In this document: piece by piece, positions 18,068-27,365 of the stretch | Numbering within the stretch: position 1 is the stretch's first letter | Layout: each line of letters starts with the position of its first letter | Origin: Roseivivax halodurans JCM 10272 | GTDB taxonomy: Bacteria; Pseudomonadota; Alphaproteobacteria; Rhodobacterales; Rhodobacteraceae | Assembly (NCBI RefSeq): GCF_000521785.1 | Contig: NZ_JALZ01000013.1 | Location: 1 to 64,000, forward strand | Reading direction: 5' to 3' | DNA length: 64,000 nucleotides | Notes under the pieces: model-generated | Database searches by the model: none | What the model saw: the letters and a program-made list of their open reading frames with translations, nothing else | Told to the model about the DNA's origin: nothing | Translations under genes and position numbers: made by a program

Positions 18068-19084
18068 ATGATCCATAAGAACTGGGCCGAACTCATCAAG
18101 CCCACGCAGCTCGAGATCAAGCCGGGCAACGATCCGACGCGTCTCGCGACCTGCGTCGCCGAACCGCTCGAGCGGGGCTTCGGCCTGACGCTCGGCAACG
18201 CGCTGCGCCGCGTTCTGCTGTCCTCGCTCCAAGGCGCCGCGATCACATCCGTCCAGATCGACAACGTCCTGCACGAGTTCTCCTCGGTCGCAGGCGTGCG
18301 CGAGGACGTGACCGACATCGTCCTGAACCTCAAGGGTGTGTCGCTGCGGATGGAAGTCGAGGGGCCAAAGCGCCTGTCGATCTCCGCCAAGGGCCCGGGC
18401 GTCGTCACCGCCGGTGACATCTCCGAGAGCAACGGCATCGAGGTCCTCAACAAGGACCACGTGATCTGCCACCTCGACGAGGGCGCCGACGTGTTCATGG
18501 AGCTCACCGTGAACACCGGTAAGGGCTACGTCTCGGCTGACAAGAACAAGCCCGAGGACGCGCCCATCGGCATGATCCCGATCGACGCGATCTACTCGCC
18601 GGTCAAGAAGGTCGCCTACGACGTGCAGCCGACCCGCGAGGGCCAGGTGCTCGATTACGACAAGCTGACCCTCAAGGTCGAGACCAACGGCGCGGTCACG
18701 CCCGAGGACGCGGTCGCCTACGCGGCCCGCATCCTTCAGGACCAGCTGTCGATCTTCGTCAACTTCGACGAGCCGGAGAGCGCGAGAAGCGACGACGGCG
18801 ACGACGGCCTCGAGTTCAACCCGCTCCTTCTCAAGAAGGTGGACGAGCTCGAACTGTCGGTCCGCTCGGCGAACTGCCTCAAGAACGACAACATCGTCTA
18901 TATCGGCGATCTCATCCAGAAGACCGAAGCCGAGATGCTCCGCACCCCGAACTTCGGCCGCAAGTCGCTGAACGAGATCAAAGAAGTCCTCTCGGGCATG
19001 GGTCTGCACCTCGGCATGGATGTCGAGGACTGGCCGCCCGACAACATCGAGGACCTCTCGAAGAAGATGGAAGACACGTTCTGA
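18068..19084 (+). CDS. rpoA: DNA-directed RNA polymerase subunit alpha
   Basis: RpoA (338 residues) nucleates RNA polymerase assembly through its N-domain dimer and binds UP elements and activators through its C-domain. The N-domain segment with [19 protein letters not shown] (about 38-56) and the C-domain helix-hairpin region with [17 protein letters not shown] are complete. ATG 18068 follows TGGAGGTCTTAC; an upstream in-frame ATG at 18038 lacks conserved sequence. Confidence 0.97.
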   Translation: MIHKNWAELIKPTQLEIKPGNDPTRLATCVAEPLERGFGLTLGNALRRVLLSSLQGAAITSVQIDNVLHEFSSVAGVREDVTDIVLNLKGVSLRMEVEGPKRLSISAKGPGVVTAGDISESNGIEVLNKDHVICHLDEGADVFMELTVNTGKGYVSADKNKPEDAPIGMIPIDAIYSPVKKVAYDVQPTREGQVLDYDKLTLKVETNGAVTPEDAVAYAARILQDQLSIFVNFDEPESARSDDGDDGLEFNPLLLKKVDELELSVRSANCLKNDNIVYIGDLIQKTEAEMLRTPNFGRKSLNEIKEVLSGMGLHLGMDVEDWPPDNIEDLSKKMEDTF

Positions 19085-19091
19085 TGTCTTT

Positions 19092-19115
19092 CGGGGGCGG
19101 CAATGCCCGCCCCCG
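19092..19115 (+). terminator. Hairpin between rpoA and rplQ
   Basis: CGGGGGCGG (19092-19100) pairs with CCGCCCCCG (19107-19115) around a six-base loop, seven bases after the rpoA stop. There is no T-tail. It may stabilise or process the mRNA between rpoA and rplQ. Confidence 0.4.
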
Positions 19116-19205
19116 CACGATGGGCCAAAGCGCCCCAAGGTGAGCGGTCGCGCAACGCAAGCGGCCGCCGGACAAAGCAAAACACGACTTTAGGAGACGA
19201 GACCA

Positions 19206-19625
19206 ATGCGTCACGGACACGGTTACCGCAAACTCAACCGCACCCACGAGCACCGCAAGGCGCTGTGGGCGAACATGGCCGGCTCGCTGATCGAGCACGA
19301 GCAGATCAAGACCACGCTGCCCAAGGCGAAGGAGCTTCGCCGCGTGATCGAGAAGCTCGTCACCCTCGGCAAGCGCGGCGATCTGCACGCGCGTCGCCAG
19401 GCGGCCGCGCAGCTCAAGCAGGACATCCACGTCGCCAAGCTCTTCGACGTCATCGGCCCTCGCTACGCCGAGCGTTCGGGCGGCTACGTGCGCGTCCTCA
19501 AGGCCGGCTTCCGCTACGGCGACATGGCACCCATGGCGATCATCGAATTCGTCGAGCGCGACGTCGATGCCAAGGGCAAGGCCGACCGCGAGCGCGTCGA
19601 GGCCGAGGAATCCGCCGAAGGCTGA
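19206..19625 (+). CDS. rplQ: 50S ribosomal protein L17
   Basis: L17 (139 residues) sits at the base of the 50S subunit. The N-terminus [20 protein letters not shown] is diagnostic. The last 20 residues ([19 protein letters not shown]) form an acidic tail longer than in the roughly 127-residue Escherichia coli protein. It ends the ribosomal cluster, and a bidirectional terminator follows. Confidence 0.97.
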   Translation: MRHGHGYRKLNRTHEHRKALWANMAGSLIEHEQIKTTLPKAKELRRVIEKLVTLGKRGDLHARRQAAAQLKQDIHVAKLFDVIGPRYAERSGGYVRVLKAGFRYGDMAPMAIIEFVERDVDAKGKADRERVEAEESAEG

Positions 19626-19650
19626 TCCCCCTCACGCATCGCAGACCTTG

Positions 19651-19680
19651 CGCCCCGCAGCCCCGCTGCGGGGCGTTTTT
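19651..19680 (+). terminator. Intrinsic terminator at the end of the ribosomal cluster
   Basis: CGCCCCGCAG (19651-19660) pairs perfectly with CTGCGGGGCG (19666-19675), followed by TTTTT. It lies between rplQ and the convergent rarA gene. Confidence 0.88.
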
Positions 19681-19701
19681 CGTCTCTAGGGAAGGCCGCG
19701 G

Positions 19702-21021
19702 TCAGCCCTCGTTTCGCTCCCGCCGCAGCTTCGCGAAATAGTCGACTCGCTTCTTCAGGTCCCGCTCGAAGCCGCGCTCCACCGGCGCATAGAACGCCTC
19801 GCGCTCCATGTCGTCGGGAAAGTAGTCCTGCCCCGAGAACCCGTCCTCGGCGTCGTGGTCGTAGGCATAATCCTTGCCGTAACCCTGATCCTTCATCAGC
19901 GACGTCGGCGCGTTGAGGATGTGCTTGGGCGGCATAAGCGAGCCCGTGGACTTCGCCGCCCGCCGCGCTGCCTTGTAGGCCACGTAAGCCGCGTTCGATT
20001 TCGGCGCGAGCGCGAGGTAGACGATCGCCTGCGCCAGCGCCAGCTCGCCCTCGGGCGAGCCCAGCCGCTCGTAGGTGTTCCAGCTCTCGAGGCACATGCC
20101 CTGCGCCTGCGGATCGGCGAGCCCGATATCCTCGACCGCCATCCGCGTGATCCGCCGCGCGAGGTAGCGCGGATCCTCCCCGGCTTCGAGCATCCGCGCA
20201 AACCAGTAGAGCGCGGCGTCGGGATCGGACCCCCGCACCGATTTGTGCAGCGCGGAGATGAGGTTGTAATGCCCGTCGCCGGACTTGTCGTATTGCGCCG
20301 CCCGCCGCATCAGCCGGGTCCGCAGCGCCTCGGTGTCGAGGTCGCCCTCGACGCGCCACGCCGCCACCTGCTCCACGAGGTTGAGAAGCGCCCGGCCGTC
20401 GCCGTCCGCCATCTCGATGAGCGCCCGCCGCGCCTGATCGTCGAGCGGCAGCGCCCGGTCCATCTCGGCCTCGGCACGTGAGGCCATGAGCTCTAGCTCC
20501 TCGGCCGAGAGCCGCTCCAGCACCAGCACCTGCGCGCGGCTCAGGAGCGCCGCGTTCAGCTCGAAGGACGGGTTCTCCGTGGTCGCCCCGACCAGCAGGA
20601 TCGTCCCGTCCTCCATATGCGGCAGGAAGCTGTCCTGCTGCGCCTTGTTGAACCGGTGGATCTCGTCGACGAAGAGCAGCGTGCCCTGACCCGTGCGCCG
20701 CCGCTGCTTGGCCGCCTCGAACACCTTCTTGAGTTCCGCGACCCCCGAGAAGATCGCGCTGATCTGCACGAAATGCAGCTCGGTCTCGTCGGCCAGCAGC
20801 CGCGCGATGGTGGTCTTGCCCACCCCCGGCGGTCCCCAGAAGACGAGGCTCGACAGCGTCCCCGACGCCAGCATCACGCCGAGCGGCCCGTCGGGCCCGA
20901 TCACCTTCTGCTGCCCGATCACTTCCGTCAGGCGCGTCGGCCGCAGGCGGTCTGCCAGCGGGCGCGGCGCGCGGCCGGCGGGATCGGGCTCACCCGGGGC
21001 AGGATCGAAGAGATCGGCCAT
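19702..21021 (-). CDS. rarA: Replication-associated recombination protein A (MgsA/RarA AAA+ ATPase)
   Basis: RarA (439 residues) is a clamp-loader-like AAA+ ATPase that acts at stalled replication forks. Walker [10 protein letters not shown] is at residues 63-71, Walker B is [10 protein letters not shown], and the sensor region is [12 protein letters not shown]. The C-terminal tetramerisation region (YHLISALHK-like: [20 protein letters not shown]) is present. Its ATG follows directly on the TGA of the upstream protease gene with no spacing, so translation is probably coupled. Confidence 0.94.
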   Translation of the reverse strand: MADLFDPAPGEPDPAGRAPRPLADRLRPTRLTEVIGQQKVIGPDGPLGVMLASGTLSSLVFWGPPGVGKTTIARLLADETELHFVQISAIFSGVAELKKVFEAAKQRRRTGQGTLLFVDEIHRFNKAQQDSFLPHMEDGTILLVGATTENPSFELNAALLSRAQVLVLERLSAEELELMASRAEAEMDRALPLDDQARRALIEMADGDGRALLNLVEQVAAWRVEGDLDTEALRTRLMRRAAQYDKSGDGHYNLISALHKSVRGSDPDAALYWFARMLEAGEDPRYLARRITRMAVEDIGLADPQAQGMCLESWNTYERLGSPEGELALAQAIVYLALAPKSNAAYVAYKAARRAAKSTGSLMPPKHILNAPTSLMKDQGYGKDYAYDHDAEDGFSGQDYFPDDMEREAFYAPVERGFERDLKKRVDYFAKLRRERNEG

Positions 21022-22413
21022 TCAGACGCGGAACCGCAGCATGACGCGCCTGCCGTCCCGCTCCGCCTCGATGGCGATCCGCGGCAAAGCCGAGCGCAGG
21101 GCGGGGCCCACGTCCCGCGGCGCCTCGATGGCGTAGCCGTTGACGCCCGAAATCACGTCGCCCGCCGCAAGCCCGGCCCGCGCACCCCACGGCCCGGGAT
21201 CGAGCACCACGACCCCCTCGGTCAGAAGCGGCAGCCCCATCTCGGCGATCACCGCGGGGTTCGCATGGGCCACCGTGAGTCCCGGCAGCACCTCGCGCTC
21301 GCCGAGACTTACGGTCTCGCGCGCCGGCTCGTCGGGGGCCGCGATCAGCGCAACCTCAATGTCCCGCGTCTCGCCCCGGCGGGCGGCAGTCACCCGGCTC
21401 GTCGCTCCGATCCCGCGCACGGAAAGGCGATAGATCATCTCGGCGGGCGTGTTCACCTCGCTGCCGTCCACCGCCTCGATCACCGCGCCCGCCTCGAGCC
21501 CCGCCGCCGCGAAGGGGCTCGCGGGATGGATCGCCGAGATCAGCACACCCGCGGGCCGCATCTGCCCGAGACTTTCCGACAGCTCGGCATCGACCGGCTG
21601 GCCGGTGAGGCCCGCCCAGGGCCGCGTGAAGGTCTCGTTCCCGGCCTCCGCCTGCGCCACGAACTGCGCGACGAGCGCCGCCGGGATCGCGAAACCGATC
21701 CCGTTCGAGCCACCCGACCGCGACAGGATCGAGGTGTTGACCCCGATCAGCCGGCCTTGCGTGTCGATCAACGCACCGCCCGAATTGCCGGGATTGATCG
21801 GTGCGTCGGTCTGGACGAAGTAGCCGCGTCCGCCCTCCGACGCCGCGCCCGACCGCGCCAGACCCGACACGATCCCCGACGTCACCGTCTGCCCGACCCC
21901 GAACGGATTGCCGATGGCGAGCACCAGCTCGCCGACCGCCACGTCGTCGCTGTCCCGAAGCGGCAGGTGCGGCATATCCTCCGCGCCCTCGAGCCGCAGG
22001 ATCGCGAGGTCCGCCTCCTCGTCGGCCAGCAGCACGCGCGCCTCGAACTCCCGCCGGTCGTTCAGCACCACCCGGATGTCCTGCGCACCGCCGACGACAT
22101 GGAAGTTCGAGACCACGATCCCGTCCTCCGACAGGATCACGCCCGAGCCGAGCGAGTTCTGCACCCGCGGCCGCCCGGCGCCGAAGTTCCGGAAGAACTC
22201 GCCGAAGAACGGATCCCCGGCGAAGGGCGAGCGGCTCTGCACGACGCGGCTCGCATAGATGTTGACGACCGCCGGCGCGGCCTCCTCGACGAGCGGCGCG
22301 AAGGACAGCGAGATCTCCGCCCGGCTCTGGGGCACCCGCTCGTCTGCCACGAGCGCAGCGGGCAGCGCGGAGAGGGGCAGGGCGGCGATCAGAAGGGCGG
22401 TCAGCAGGCGCAT
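21022..22413 (-). CDS. Periplasmic Deg/HtrA-family serine protease
   Basis: This 463-residue protein is a DegP/DegQ/DegS-type quality-control protease. A signal peptide (MRLLTALLIAALPLSALPAALVA) directs it to the periplasm. The catalytic triad is visible: His105 in SNFHVVGG, Asp135 in DLAILRL and Ser211 in PGNSGGAL. Two PDZ-like domains follow, at about 255-345 and 365-450 (second one divergent). I cannot choose between DegP, DegQ and a roseobacter-specific paralogue. GAGGAATT precedes ATG 22413. It sits between dat and rarA on the same strand and abuts rarA. Confidence 0.9.
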   Translation of the reverse strand: MRLLTALLIAALPLSALPAALVADERVPQSRAEISLSFAPLVEEAAPAVVNIYASRVVQSRSPFAGDPFFGEFFRNFGAGRPRVQNSLGSGVILSEDGIVVSNFHVVGGAQDIRVVLNDRREFEARVLLADEEADLAILRLEGAEDMPHLPLRDSDDVAVGELVLAIGNPFGVGQTVTSGIVSGLARSGAASEGGRGYFVQTDAPINPGNSGGALIDTQGRLIGVNTSILSRSGGSNGIGFAIPAALVAQFVAQAEAGNETFTRPWAGLTGQPVDAELSESLGQMRPAGVLISAIHPASPFAAAGLEAGAVIEAVDGSEVNTPAEMIYRLSVRGIGATSRVTAARRGETRDIEVALIAAPDEPARETVSLGEREVLPGLTVAHANPAVIAEMGLPLLTEGVVVLDPGPWGARAGLAAGDVISGVNGYAIEAPRDVGPALRSALPRIAIEAERDGRRVMLRFRV

Positions 22414-22430
22414 CGGTCGGAATTCCTCAC

Positions 22431-22457
22431 GCCCCCGGATATGTCCTTCCCGGGGGC
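22431..22457 (-). terminator. GC hairpin between dat and the Deg protease gene
   Basis: GCCCCCGG (22431-22438) pairs with CCGGGGGC (22450-22457) in the 69-base spacer. There is no T-tail, so termination there is uncertain. Confidence 0.35.
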
Positions 22458-22482
22458 CGATGACAAGCGCCGGCGCCCGCCC

Positions 22483-23343
22483 TCAGATGGCCGCCTTGCG
22501 GCTCTCGTCGAGGTAGATCTCGCGCAGGCGCGCAGCGAGCGGACCCGGCGTGCCACCGCCGAGCGCGACGCCGTCGATCTCGACCACGGGCGTCACGAAG
22601 GCCGAGGCGGAGGTGATGAATGCCTCGTCCGCGCCCTGCGCTTCCTCGATGGTAAAGGGGCGCTCCTCCACCTTCATCTGCGCCTCGCGGGCAAAGCGCA
22701 GCACCGCCGCCCGGGTGATCCCATGCAGGATGTCGGTCGAGAGCTGCCGCGTCACGATCGTGTCGCCCTTGACGATATAGGCGTTGTTCGAGGTTCCTTC
22801 CGTCACCGCCCCGTCCTCGACCATCCAGGCATCATCCGCGCCGGCCTTCTTGGCCATCATCTTGCCCATCGACGGATAGAGCAGCTGCACCGTCTTGATG
22901 TCGCGACGGCCCCAGCGCTGGTCCTCGATCGAAATGATGCGGATGCCTTCTTTGGCCGCCGGGCTCTCCGCGAGGCCGGGTTTGGACTGGGTAAACAGGA
23001 CCACCGTCGGCTCGGTCGTCTCTGGATCGGGGAAGACGAAGTCGCGGTCGCCGGGCGCGCCGCGGGTGACCTGCAGGTAGATCAGCCCGTCCTCGATCTC
23101 GTTGAGGCGCACCAGCTCGCGGTGGATCTCGAGAAGCTCGTCCCGCCCCATCGGGCTCGGCATGTCGAGCTCGCTGAGCGAGCGGTCCAGCCGCTTGGCG
23201 TGGCCGTCGAAATCGATCAGCTTGCCGCCGAGCACGCTGGTCACCTCGTAGACCCCGTCGGCCATCAGGAAGGCGCGGTCGAAGATCGACACCTTGGCTT
23301 CGGTTTCGGGCAGGTACTCTCCGTTCACGTAGACGGTGCGCAT
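22483..23343 (-). CDS. dat: D-amino-acid aminotransferase (fold-type IV PLP enzyme)
   Basis: This 286-residue fold-type IV aminotransferase moves amino groups between D-amino acids and 2-oxo acids, typically D-Ala + 2-oxoglutarate to pyruvate + D-Glu. The PLP lysine is Lys150 in RRDIKTVQLL, and the cofactor-phosphate region DGAVTEGTSNNAYIV follows. The DRAFLMADGVYEV block near residues 22-34 fits D-amino-acid rather than branched-chain aminotransferases, but a BCAT-like or amine-transaminase role cannot be excluded. ATG 23343 follows GAGGAGAG. It is third in the dgcN-dgcA-dat order, which supports a D-amino-acid role. Confidence 0.86.
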   Translation of the reverse strand: MRTVYVNGEYLPETEAKVSIFDRAFLMADGVYEVTSVLGGKLIDFDGHAKRLDRSLSELDMPSPMGRDELLEIHRELVRLNEIEDGLIYLQVTRGAPGDRDFVFPDPETTEPTVVLFTQSKPGLAESPAAKEGIRIISIEDQRWGRRDIKTVQLLYPSMGKMMAKKAGADDAWMVEDGAVTEGTSNNAYIVKGDTIVTRQLSTDILHGITRAAVLRFAREAQMKVEERPFTIEEAQGADEAFITSASAFVTPVVEIDGVALGGGTPGPLAARLREIYLDESRKAAI

Positions 23344-23407
23344 GACGCTCTCCTCGAAAGTTGTCGCAGACCTCGCCGAAGCGGCGGAGGCGGTCAAGGT
23401 CGGTCGA

Positions 23408-24373
23408 TCAGCCCCAAAGCTCGGCCTCGGGCGGGTGCACGCCCGCCTCGTCGAAGCGCAGGGGCGCCTTCCGGTCCTCGGCAAGCAGCAGCGGCCCGTC
23501 GAGATCGGTCACCGCCGCGCCCTGCGCCACCAGCACCGCCGGCGCCATGGCCAGCGAGGAGCCGACCATGCAACCGACGAAGATGCCGAAGCCCGCGCGC
23601 TCGGCCTCCTGGCGCAGCGCCAGCGCCTCGGTCAGCCCGCCGGTCTTGTCGAGCTTGATGTTGGCGATGTCGTAGAGCCCGGTCAGATGCGCGAGCGAGG
23701 CGCGGTCGTGGCAGCTCTCGTCGGCGCAGATCGGCACCGGGCGGTCGAGCCCGCGCAGCGCCTCGTCCTCGCCCGCGGGCAGCGGCTGCTCGACGAGCTC
23801 CACCCCGAGACGCTGCAGATGCGGCGCGAGATCGGCATAGACCTCCGCCGTCCAGCCTTCGTTGGCGTCGATGATGATCCGCGATTTCGGCGCGCCCGCG
23901 CGCACCGCCTCGAGCCGCGCCATGTCGTCGGGCGTGCCGAGCTTCACCTTCAGGAGCGGCCGCCAGGAATGCTTCGCCGCCGCCTCGCGCATCAGCGGCG
24001 CCTCCTGCAGCGACAAAGTGTAGGCGGTGATCTCGGGCCCTGGCTTCGGCAGCCCGGCAAGCTCCCAGACGCGCCGCCCCTCGCGCTTCGCCTCGAGGTC
24101 CCAAAGCGCGCAATCGACCGCGTTTCGCGCCGCGCCCGCCGGCAGAAGCTCCTGCAGCGCGGCGCGGTCGAAGCCGTCGGGAAGCCCCGCGATCTCGGCC
24201 TCGACGCTTTCCAGCGTCTCGTCGTAGCGCGCGTAGGGCACGCATTCGCCGCGCCCGGTGACGCCGCCTTCGGTCACTGTCACGGTCAGCACCCGTGCCT
24301 CGGTGCGGCTGCCGCGGGCGATGGTGAAGGCCTCGGCCAGCGGGAAGACGTCGCGCGTCACCTCGATCTGCAT
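23408..24373 (-). CDS. dgcA: N-acetyl-D-glutamate racemase / dipeptide-epimerase-like enolase-superfamily enzyme
   Basis: This 321-residue muconate-lactonising-type enolase-superfamily member resembles L-Ala-D/L-Glu epimerases. The two catalytic lysines are visible (KVK at 142-144, and Lys240 in NIKLDKTGG), as are the Mg2+ ligands Asp169 (IIDANEGW), Glu195 (LVEQP) and Asp218 (CADES). Beside dgcN, such proteins have been assigned as DgcA, which racemises N-acetyl-D-glutamate to the L form; without that neighbour a dipeptide epimerase would be the default call. AAGAAGAAGGGCAGGAC from the repeat element lies before its ATG. Confidence 0.87.
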   Translation of the reverse strand: MQIEVTRDVFPLAEAFTIARGSRTEARVLTVTVTEGGVTGRGECVPYARYDETLESVEAEIAGLPDGFDRAALQELLPAGAARNAVDCALWDLEAKREGRRVWELAGLPKPGPEITAYTLSLQEAPLMREAAAKHSWRPLLKVKLGTPDDMARLEAVRAGAPKSRIIIDANEGWTAEVYADLAPHLQRLGVELVEQPLPAGEDEALRGLDRPVPICADESCHDRASLAHLTGLYDIANIKLDKTGGLTEALALRQEAERAGFGIFVGCMVGSSLAMAPAVLVAQGAAVTDLDGPLLLAEDRKAPLRFDEAGVHPPEAELWG

Positions 24374-24381
24374 GTCCTGCC

Positions 24382-24432
24382 CTTCTTCTTGATGAAAATA
24401 TCCATACTCCGGCGCGGGCCGTCCCGCGCCGG
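24382..24432 (-). repeat. CAAGAAGAAG repeat element, copy A (after dgcN)
   Basis: Read on the minus strand after the dgcN stop: a perfect 10-bp hairpin (CCGGCGCGGG / CCCGCGCCGG, 24409-24432), then AGTATGGATATTTTCATC and CAAGAAGAAG. It is one of four copies in the window, all just downstream of a gene and in the gene's orientation. Here its 3' end also forms the ribosome-binding region of dgcA. Confidence 0.7.
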
Positions 24433-24441
24433 GGCCGGGGT

Positions 24442-25443
24442 TCAGAGCGCCTGCAGCGCCTCGACGAGCGGTCCGGTTCCGTGGCGGTAGGGGTCGACCG
24501 CCGGCAGGCCCATCCGGTCCTCGACCTGCCGCAGATAGGCCTCGGCCTCGCTGTCATCGAGGGCGGCGGTGTTCACCGACACGCCGACGACCTGGCAGCC
24601 GGGATTCGGCACGCGGGCGAGTTCCAGCGCCATGTCGCGCAGGGCCTCGAGCGAGGGCAGCGCGTAGCCCGGCAGGCCGCGCATGTGGGTGCGCGTCGGT
24701 ACGTGGCAGAGGATCAGCGCGTCGGGCTGCCCGCCGTGGATCAGCGCCAGCGTCACGCCCGAATAGGAGACGTGGAAGAGGCTGCCCTGCCCCTCGATCA
24801 CGTCCCAGTGGTCCTCGTCGTTGTCAGGCGTCAACCATTCGACCGAGCCGGCCATGAAGTCGGCCACCACCGCGTCGAGCGGGATGCCCTCGCCGGTGAT
24901 CAGGATGCCGGTCTGGCCGGTGGCGCGGAAGGAGGATTTCAGGCCCGCCTTCTTCATGTCGCGGTCGAGCGCGAGCGCGGTGTACATCTTGCCGATCGAG
25001 CAATCGGTGCCGACGGCGAGCACGCGCCGGCCTTTCCGCTTCTCACCGGTCGCGATGGGATACTCGACCTCGGGTACGCGCACGTCGTGCAGCGCGCGGC
25101 CGGTCTCCTCGGCCTTTGCCTTGAGGTCGGGCTCGTTGCGCAGGAGGTTGTGCAGGCCCGAAGCGAGGTCGAAGCCCTCGTCGAGCGCCGCCAGCAGCAC
25201 TTCCTTCCAGGCCGCCGAGATCTTGCCGCCGCGGTTGGCGACGCCGATCACCAGCGTCTTGGCCCCGGCCTCCTTCGCCTCGGCGAGCCCCATGTCGGGA
25301 AGGCGCATGTCCGCCTTGCAGCCCTCCATGCGGTACTGGCCGACGCAGTTCTCCGGCCTCCAGTCCTTGATCCCCTGCGCCACCTTCGCGGCCAGAGGGT
25401 CGGGCGCGTCGCCCAGGAACAGCAGGTACGGTGTCTCGATCAT
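24442..25443 (-). CDS. dgcN: D-glutamate N-acetyltransferase DgcN (DUF1611 family)
   Basis: This 333-residue protein belongs to the DUF1611 (NAD-dependent epimerase-like plus P-loop) family. A P-loop-like GTDCSIGK lies at residues 145-152, after an N-terminal domain with VIGVANRGGK. Members paired with DgcA have been reported as N-acetyltransferases acting on D-glutamate in marine bacteria, giving N-acetyl-D-Glu that DgcA racemises. ATG 25443 follows GGAGG; the open frame extends 76 codons upstream but lacks similarity. It is first of the left-pointing set and faces away from mcl1. Confidence 0.88.
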   Translation of the reverse strand: MIETPYLLFLGDAPDPLAAKVAQGIKDWRPENCVGQYRMEGCKADMRLPDMGLAEAKEAGAKTLVIGVANRGGKISAAWKEVLLAALDEGFDLASGLHNLLRNEPDLKAKAEETGRALHDVRVPEVEYPIATGEKRKGRRVLAVGTDCSIGKMYTALALDRDMKKAGLKSSFRATGQTGILITGEGIPLDAVVADFMAGSVEWLTPDNDEDHWDVIEGQGSLFHVSYSGVTLALIHGGQPDALILCHVPTRTHMRGLPGYALPSLEALRDMALELARVPNPGCQVVGVSVNTAALDDSEAEAYLRQVEDRMGLPAVDPYRHGTGPLVEALQAL

Positions 25444-25629
25444 CAAGGGCCTCCGGGTCTGATGCGCGCGAGCCTCGCGCGCCCTTGCCGGGAGTGTGTC
25501 GCAAAATGCGCGGGTTTCCAGTGCCAGACGGGACATCCTGCCCGCAAGTCGTGCTGCCGCCGAAGAAATGTGCACCGGAAAGTGGTCTCCCGACACCCGG
25601 CCCGCGACGCTGCAGCTGCAGAAAGCCGC

Positions 25630-25658
25630 TTGATCCGCGGCGCGCACGCTTCTATCCC
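25630..25658 (+). promoter_or_regulatory. Candidate promoter for mcl1
   Basis: TTGATC and TATCCC are separated by 17 bases, in the 255-base divergent gap between dgcN and mcl1. The predicted leader is about 35 bases. A CTGCAGCTGCAG palindrome lies just upstream (25612-25623). No convincing promoter for dgcN was found in the same gap. Confidence 0.45.
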
Positions 25659-25698
25659 TCGAGGCGAGCAAAGCGAAACATTATTGCGCGAGGGTTCC

Positions 25699-26655
25699 AT
25701 GTCGTTCCGTATCCAGCCCGCCCCGGTGGCCCGTCTGAACCGCTGCCAGCTCTTCGGACCGGGCTCGCGGCCCGCGATCTTCGAGAAGATGGCCGCTTCG
25801 GACGCCGACGTGATCAACCTCGACCTCGAGGATTCGGTTGCGCCGGACGACAAGGCCTCCGCCCGCGCCAACATCATCGCCGCGATCGGCGACATCGACT
25901 GGGGCGAGAAGACCCTGTCGGTGCGGATCAACGGGCTCGACACGCCGTTCTGGTACCGCGACGTCGTGGACCTCATGGAGCAGGCCGGCGATCGGATCGA
26001 CCTCATCATGATCCCGAAGGTGGGCAACGCCGCCGACATCTACGCGGTCGACGCTCTGGTGACCGCGATCGAGCGCGCCAAGGGGCGGACGAAACCGCTC
26101 GGTTTCGAGGTGATCATCGAGAGCGCGGCGGGCATCTCCCGCGTGGAGGAGATCGCCGCGGCGAGCCCCCGGATGCAGGCGATGAGCCTCGGCGCCGCGG
26201 ATTTCGCCGCCTCCATGGGCATGGCGACGACCGGCATCGGCGGCACGCAGGAGAATTACTACATGCACCGCGAGGGCGAGCGCTACTGGTCGGACCCCTG
26301 GCACTGGGCGCAGGCGGCGATCGTCGCGGCCTGCCGCACGCACGGGGTGCTGCCGGTCGACGGCCCCTTCGGGGATTTCTCTGACGACGAGGGCTTCCGC
26401 GCGCAGGCGCGCCGCTCGGCGACGCTCGGCATGGTCGGGAAATGGGCGATCCACCCCAAGCAGGTGACGCTCTGCAACGAGATCTTCACGCCCTCCGAGG
26501 AAGCCGTGGGCGAGGCGCGCGAGATCCTCGAGGCGATGGAGGAGGCCAAGAGGCGCGGCGAGGGCGCGACGGTCTACAAGGGCCGCCTCGTCGACATCGC
26601 CTCGATCAAGCAGGCCGAGGTCATCGTGCGCCAGGCCGAGATGATCGGCATGTGA
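25699..26655 (+). CDS. mcl1: L-malyl-CoA / beta-methylmalyl-CoA lyase
   Basis: This 318-residue HpcH/HpaI-family lyase reversibly cleaves L-malyl-CoA to acetyl-CoA + glyoxylate and beta-methylmalyl-CoA to propionyl-CoA + glyoxylate, as in the ethylmalonyl-CoA pathway of Rhodobacter. Its start MSFRIQPAPVARLNRCQLFGPGSRP and its length match Rhodobacter Mcl1 closely as I recall that protein. The NLDLEDSVAPDDK segment, the metal-binding glutamate/aspartate strands and the GKWAIHPKQ block are present. ATG 25699 follows GCGAGGG. It is probably monocistronic; a repeat element follows. Confidence 0.94.
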   Translation: MSFRIQPAPVARLNRCQLFGPGSRPAIFEKMAASDADVINLDLEDSVAPDDKASARANIIAAIGDIDWGEKTLSVRINGLDTPFWYRDVVDLMEQAGDRIDLIMIPKVGNAADIYAVDALVTAIERAKGRTKPLGFEVIIESAAGISRVEEIAAASPRMQAMSLGAADFAASMGMATTGIGGTQENYYMHREGERYWSDPWHWAQAAIVAACRTHGVLPVDGPFGDFSDDEGFRAQARRSATLGMVGKWAIHPKQVTLCNEIFTPSEEAVGEAREILEAMEEAKRRGEGATVYKGRLVDIASIKQAEVIVRQAEMIGM

Positions 26656-26669
26656 GGGGGCCGGGGGCA

Positions 26670-26730
26670 GGGGGCTCCACCCCCTTCGCCTTGCGGCGAA
26701 TTCCCCCGGGATATTTCCATCAAGAAGAAG
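26670..26730 (+). repeat. CAAGAAGAAG repeat element, copy B (after mcl1)
   Basis: After the mcl1 stop come two adjacent hairpins (GGGGG / CCCCC at 26670-26684, and TTCGCC / GGCGAA at 26685-26700), then CCCCCGGGATATTTCCAT and CAAGAAGAAG (26721-26730). Orientation is that of mcl1. It lies between mcl1 and a convergent gene. Confidence 0.7.
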
Positions 26731-26738
26731 GGGCGGCG

Positions 26739-27365
26739 TCAGGCCTCGGGCGCGCGGGTGAAGCCGCGGAAGTAGAGGTAGATCGCACCCGAGACCGCCG
26801 CGACGAGCGCGGACTTCGCGAGGAAGTCGGGGTGAAGCCCGCCGCCGAGCGCGGCCGAGATCGCCGAGACGAGATCGCCCACCAGCGTCAGCGCCGCGAC
26901 GAACATCGCCCCGTGCGCGAGCCAGTCGCGCACCGCCGAGCGGCGCAGCGAGCGGTCCGCACGGGCGGCACTGGCCGTGCGCAGGTTCAGCAGCAGGAAG
27001 AGCGGCGCGAAGACGACGAGGCTCGCGAGCGCGCTGCGCTCCCGCCAGTCCGACCAGACGAAGGCGTCGGCCGGATCGCCCAGCCAGGCGTCGATCAGCG
27101 CGAAGCCCAGATTGACCGCCTGGAAGACCGAGATCGCCAGCGCAACGAACATGAGCCCGTAGACCAACGCCTCGCGCGCCGAGACGGCAGGTCGCGGCCG
27201 CGGGACGGGCAGGGGATAGCTGACCTCGGCCCAGTCCGCGAGCGCCTTGCGCGCCTCGCCCTCCGACCAGCCCGCCTGCGTCAGCGCCGCCGTGATCTCG
27301 GGCCGCGTGTGGCCCGCCCTCAACGCGTCCGCGACGAAGGCGCCGAGCCGGTCCGAGGCGCGCAT
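26739..27365 (-). CDS. DUF5671-type membrane protein
   Basis: This 208-residue protein has about four hydrophobic helices in its second half (for example EALVYGLMFVALAISVF and SALASLVVFAPLFLLLN). The first 45 residues are soluble and repeat-like (GHTRPEITAALTQAGWSEGEARKAL), a helical module common at the N-terminus of this family. I assign DUF5671 from overall pattern; the function is unknown. The ATG at 27365 shares a base with the stop of the DUF1244 gene, so the pair is translationally coupled. Confidence 0.7.
   Translation of the reverse strand: MRASDRLGAFVADALRAGHTRPEITAALTQAGWSEGEARKALADWAEVSYPLPVPRPRPAVSAREALVYGLMFVALAISVFQAVNLGFALIDAWLGDPADAFVWSDWRERSALASLVVFAPLFLLLNLRTASAARADRSLRRSAVRDWLAHGAMFVAALTLVGDLVSAISAALGGGLHPDFLAKSALVAAVSGAIYLYFRGFTRAPEA

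Noticed and set aside
20617-23658. 1,013-residue plus-strand open frame across rarA, deg and dat
   Set aside because: It is antisense to three genes with catalytic motifs in place; its Arg/Pro/His-rich translation looks non-coding.
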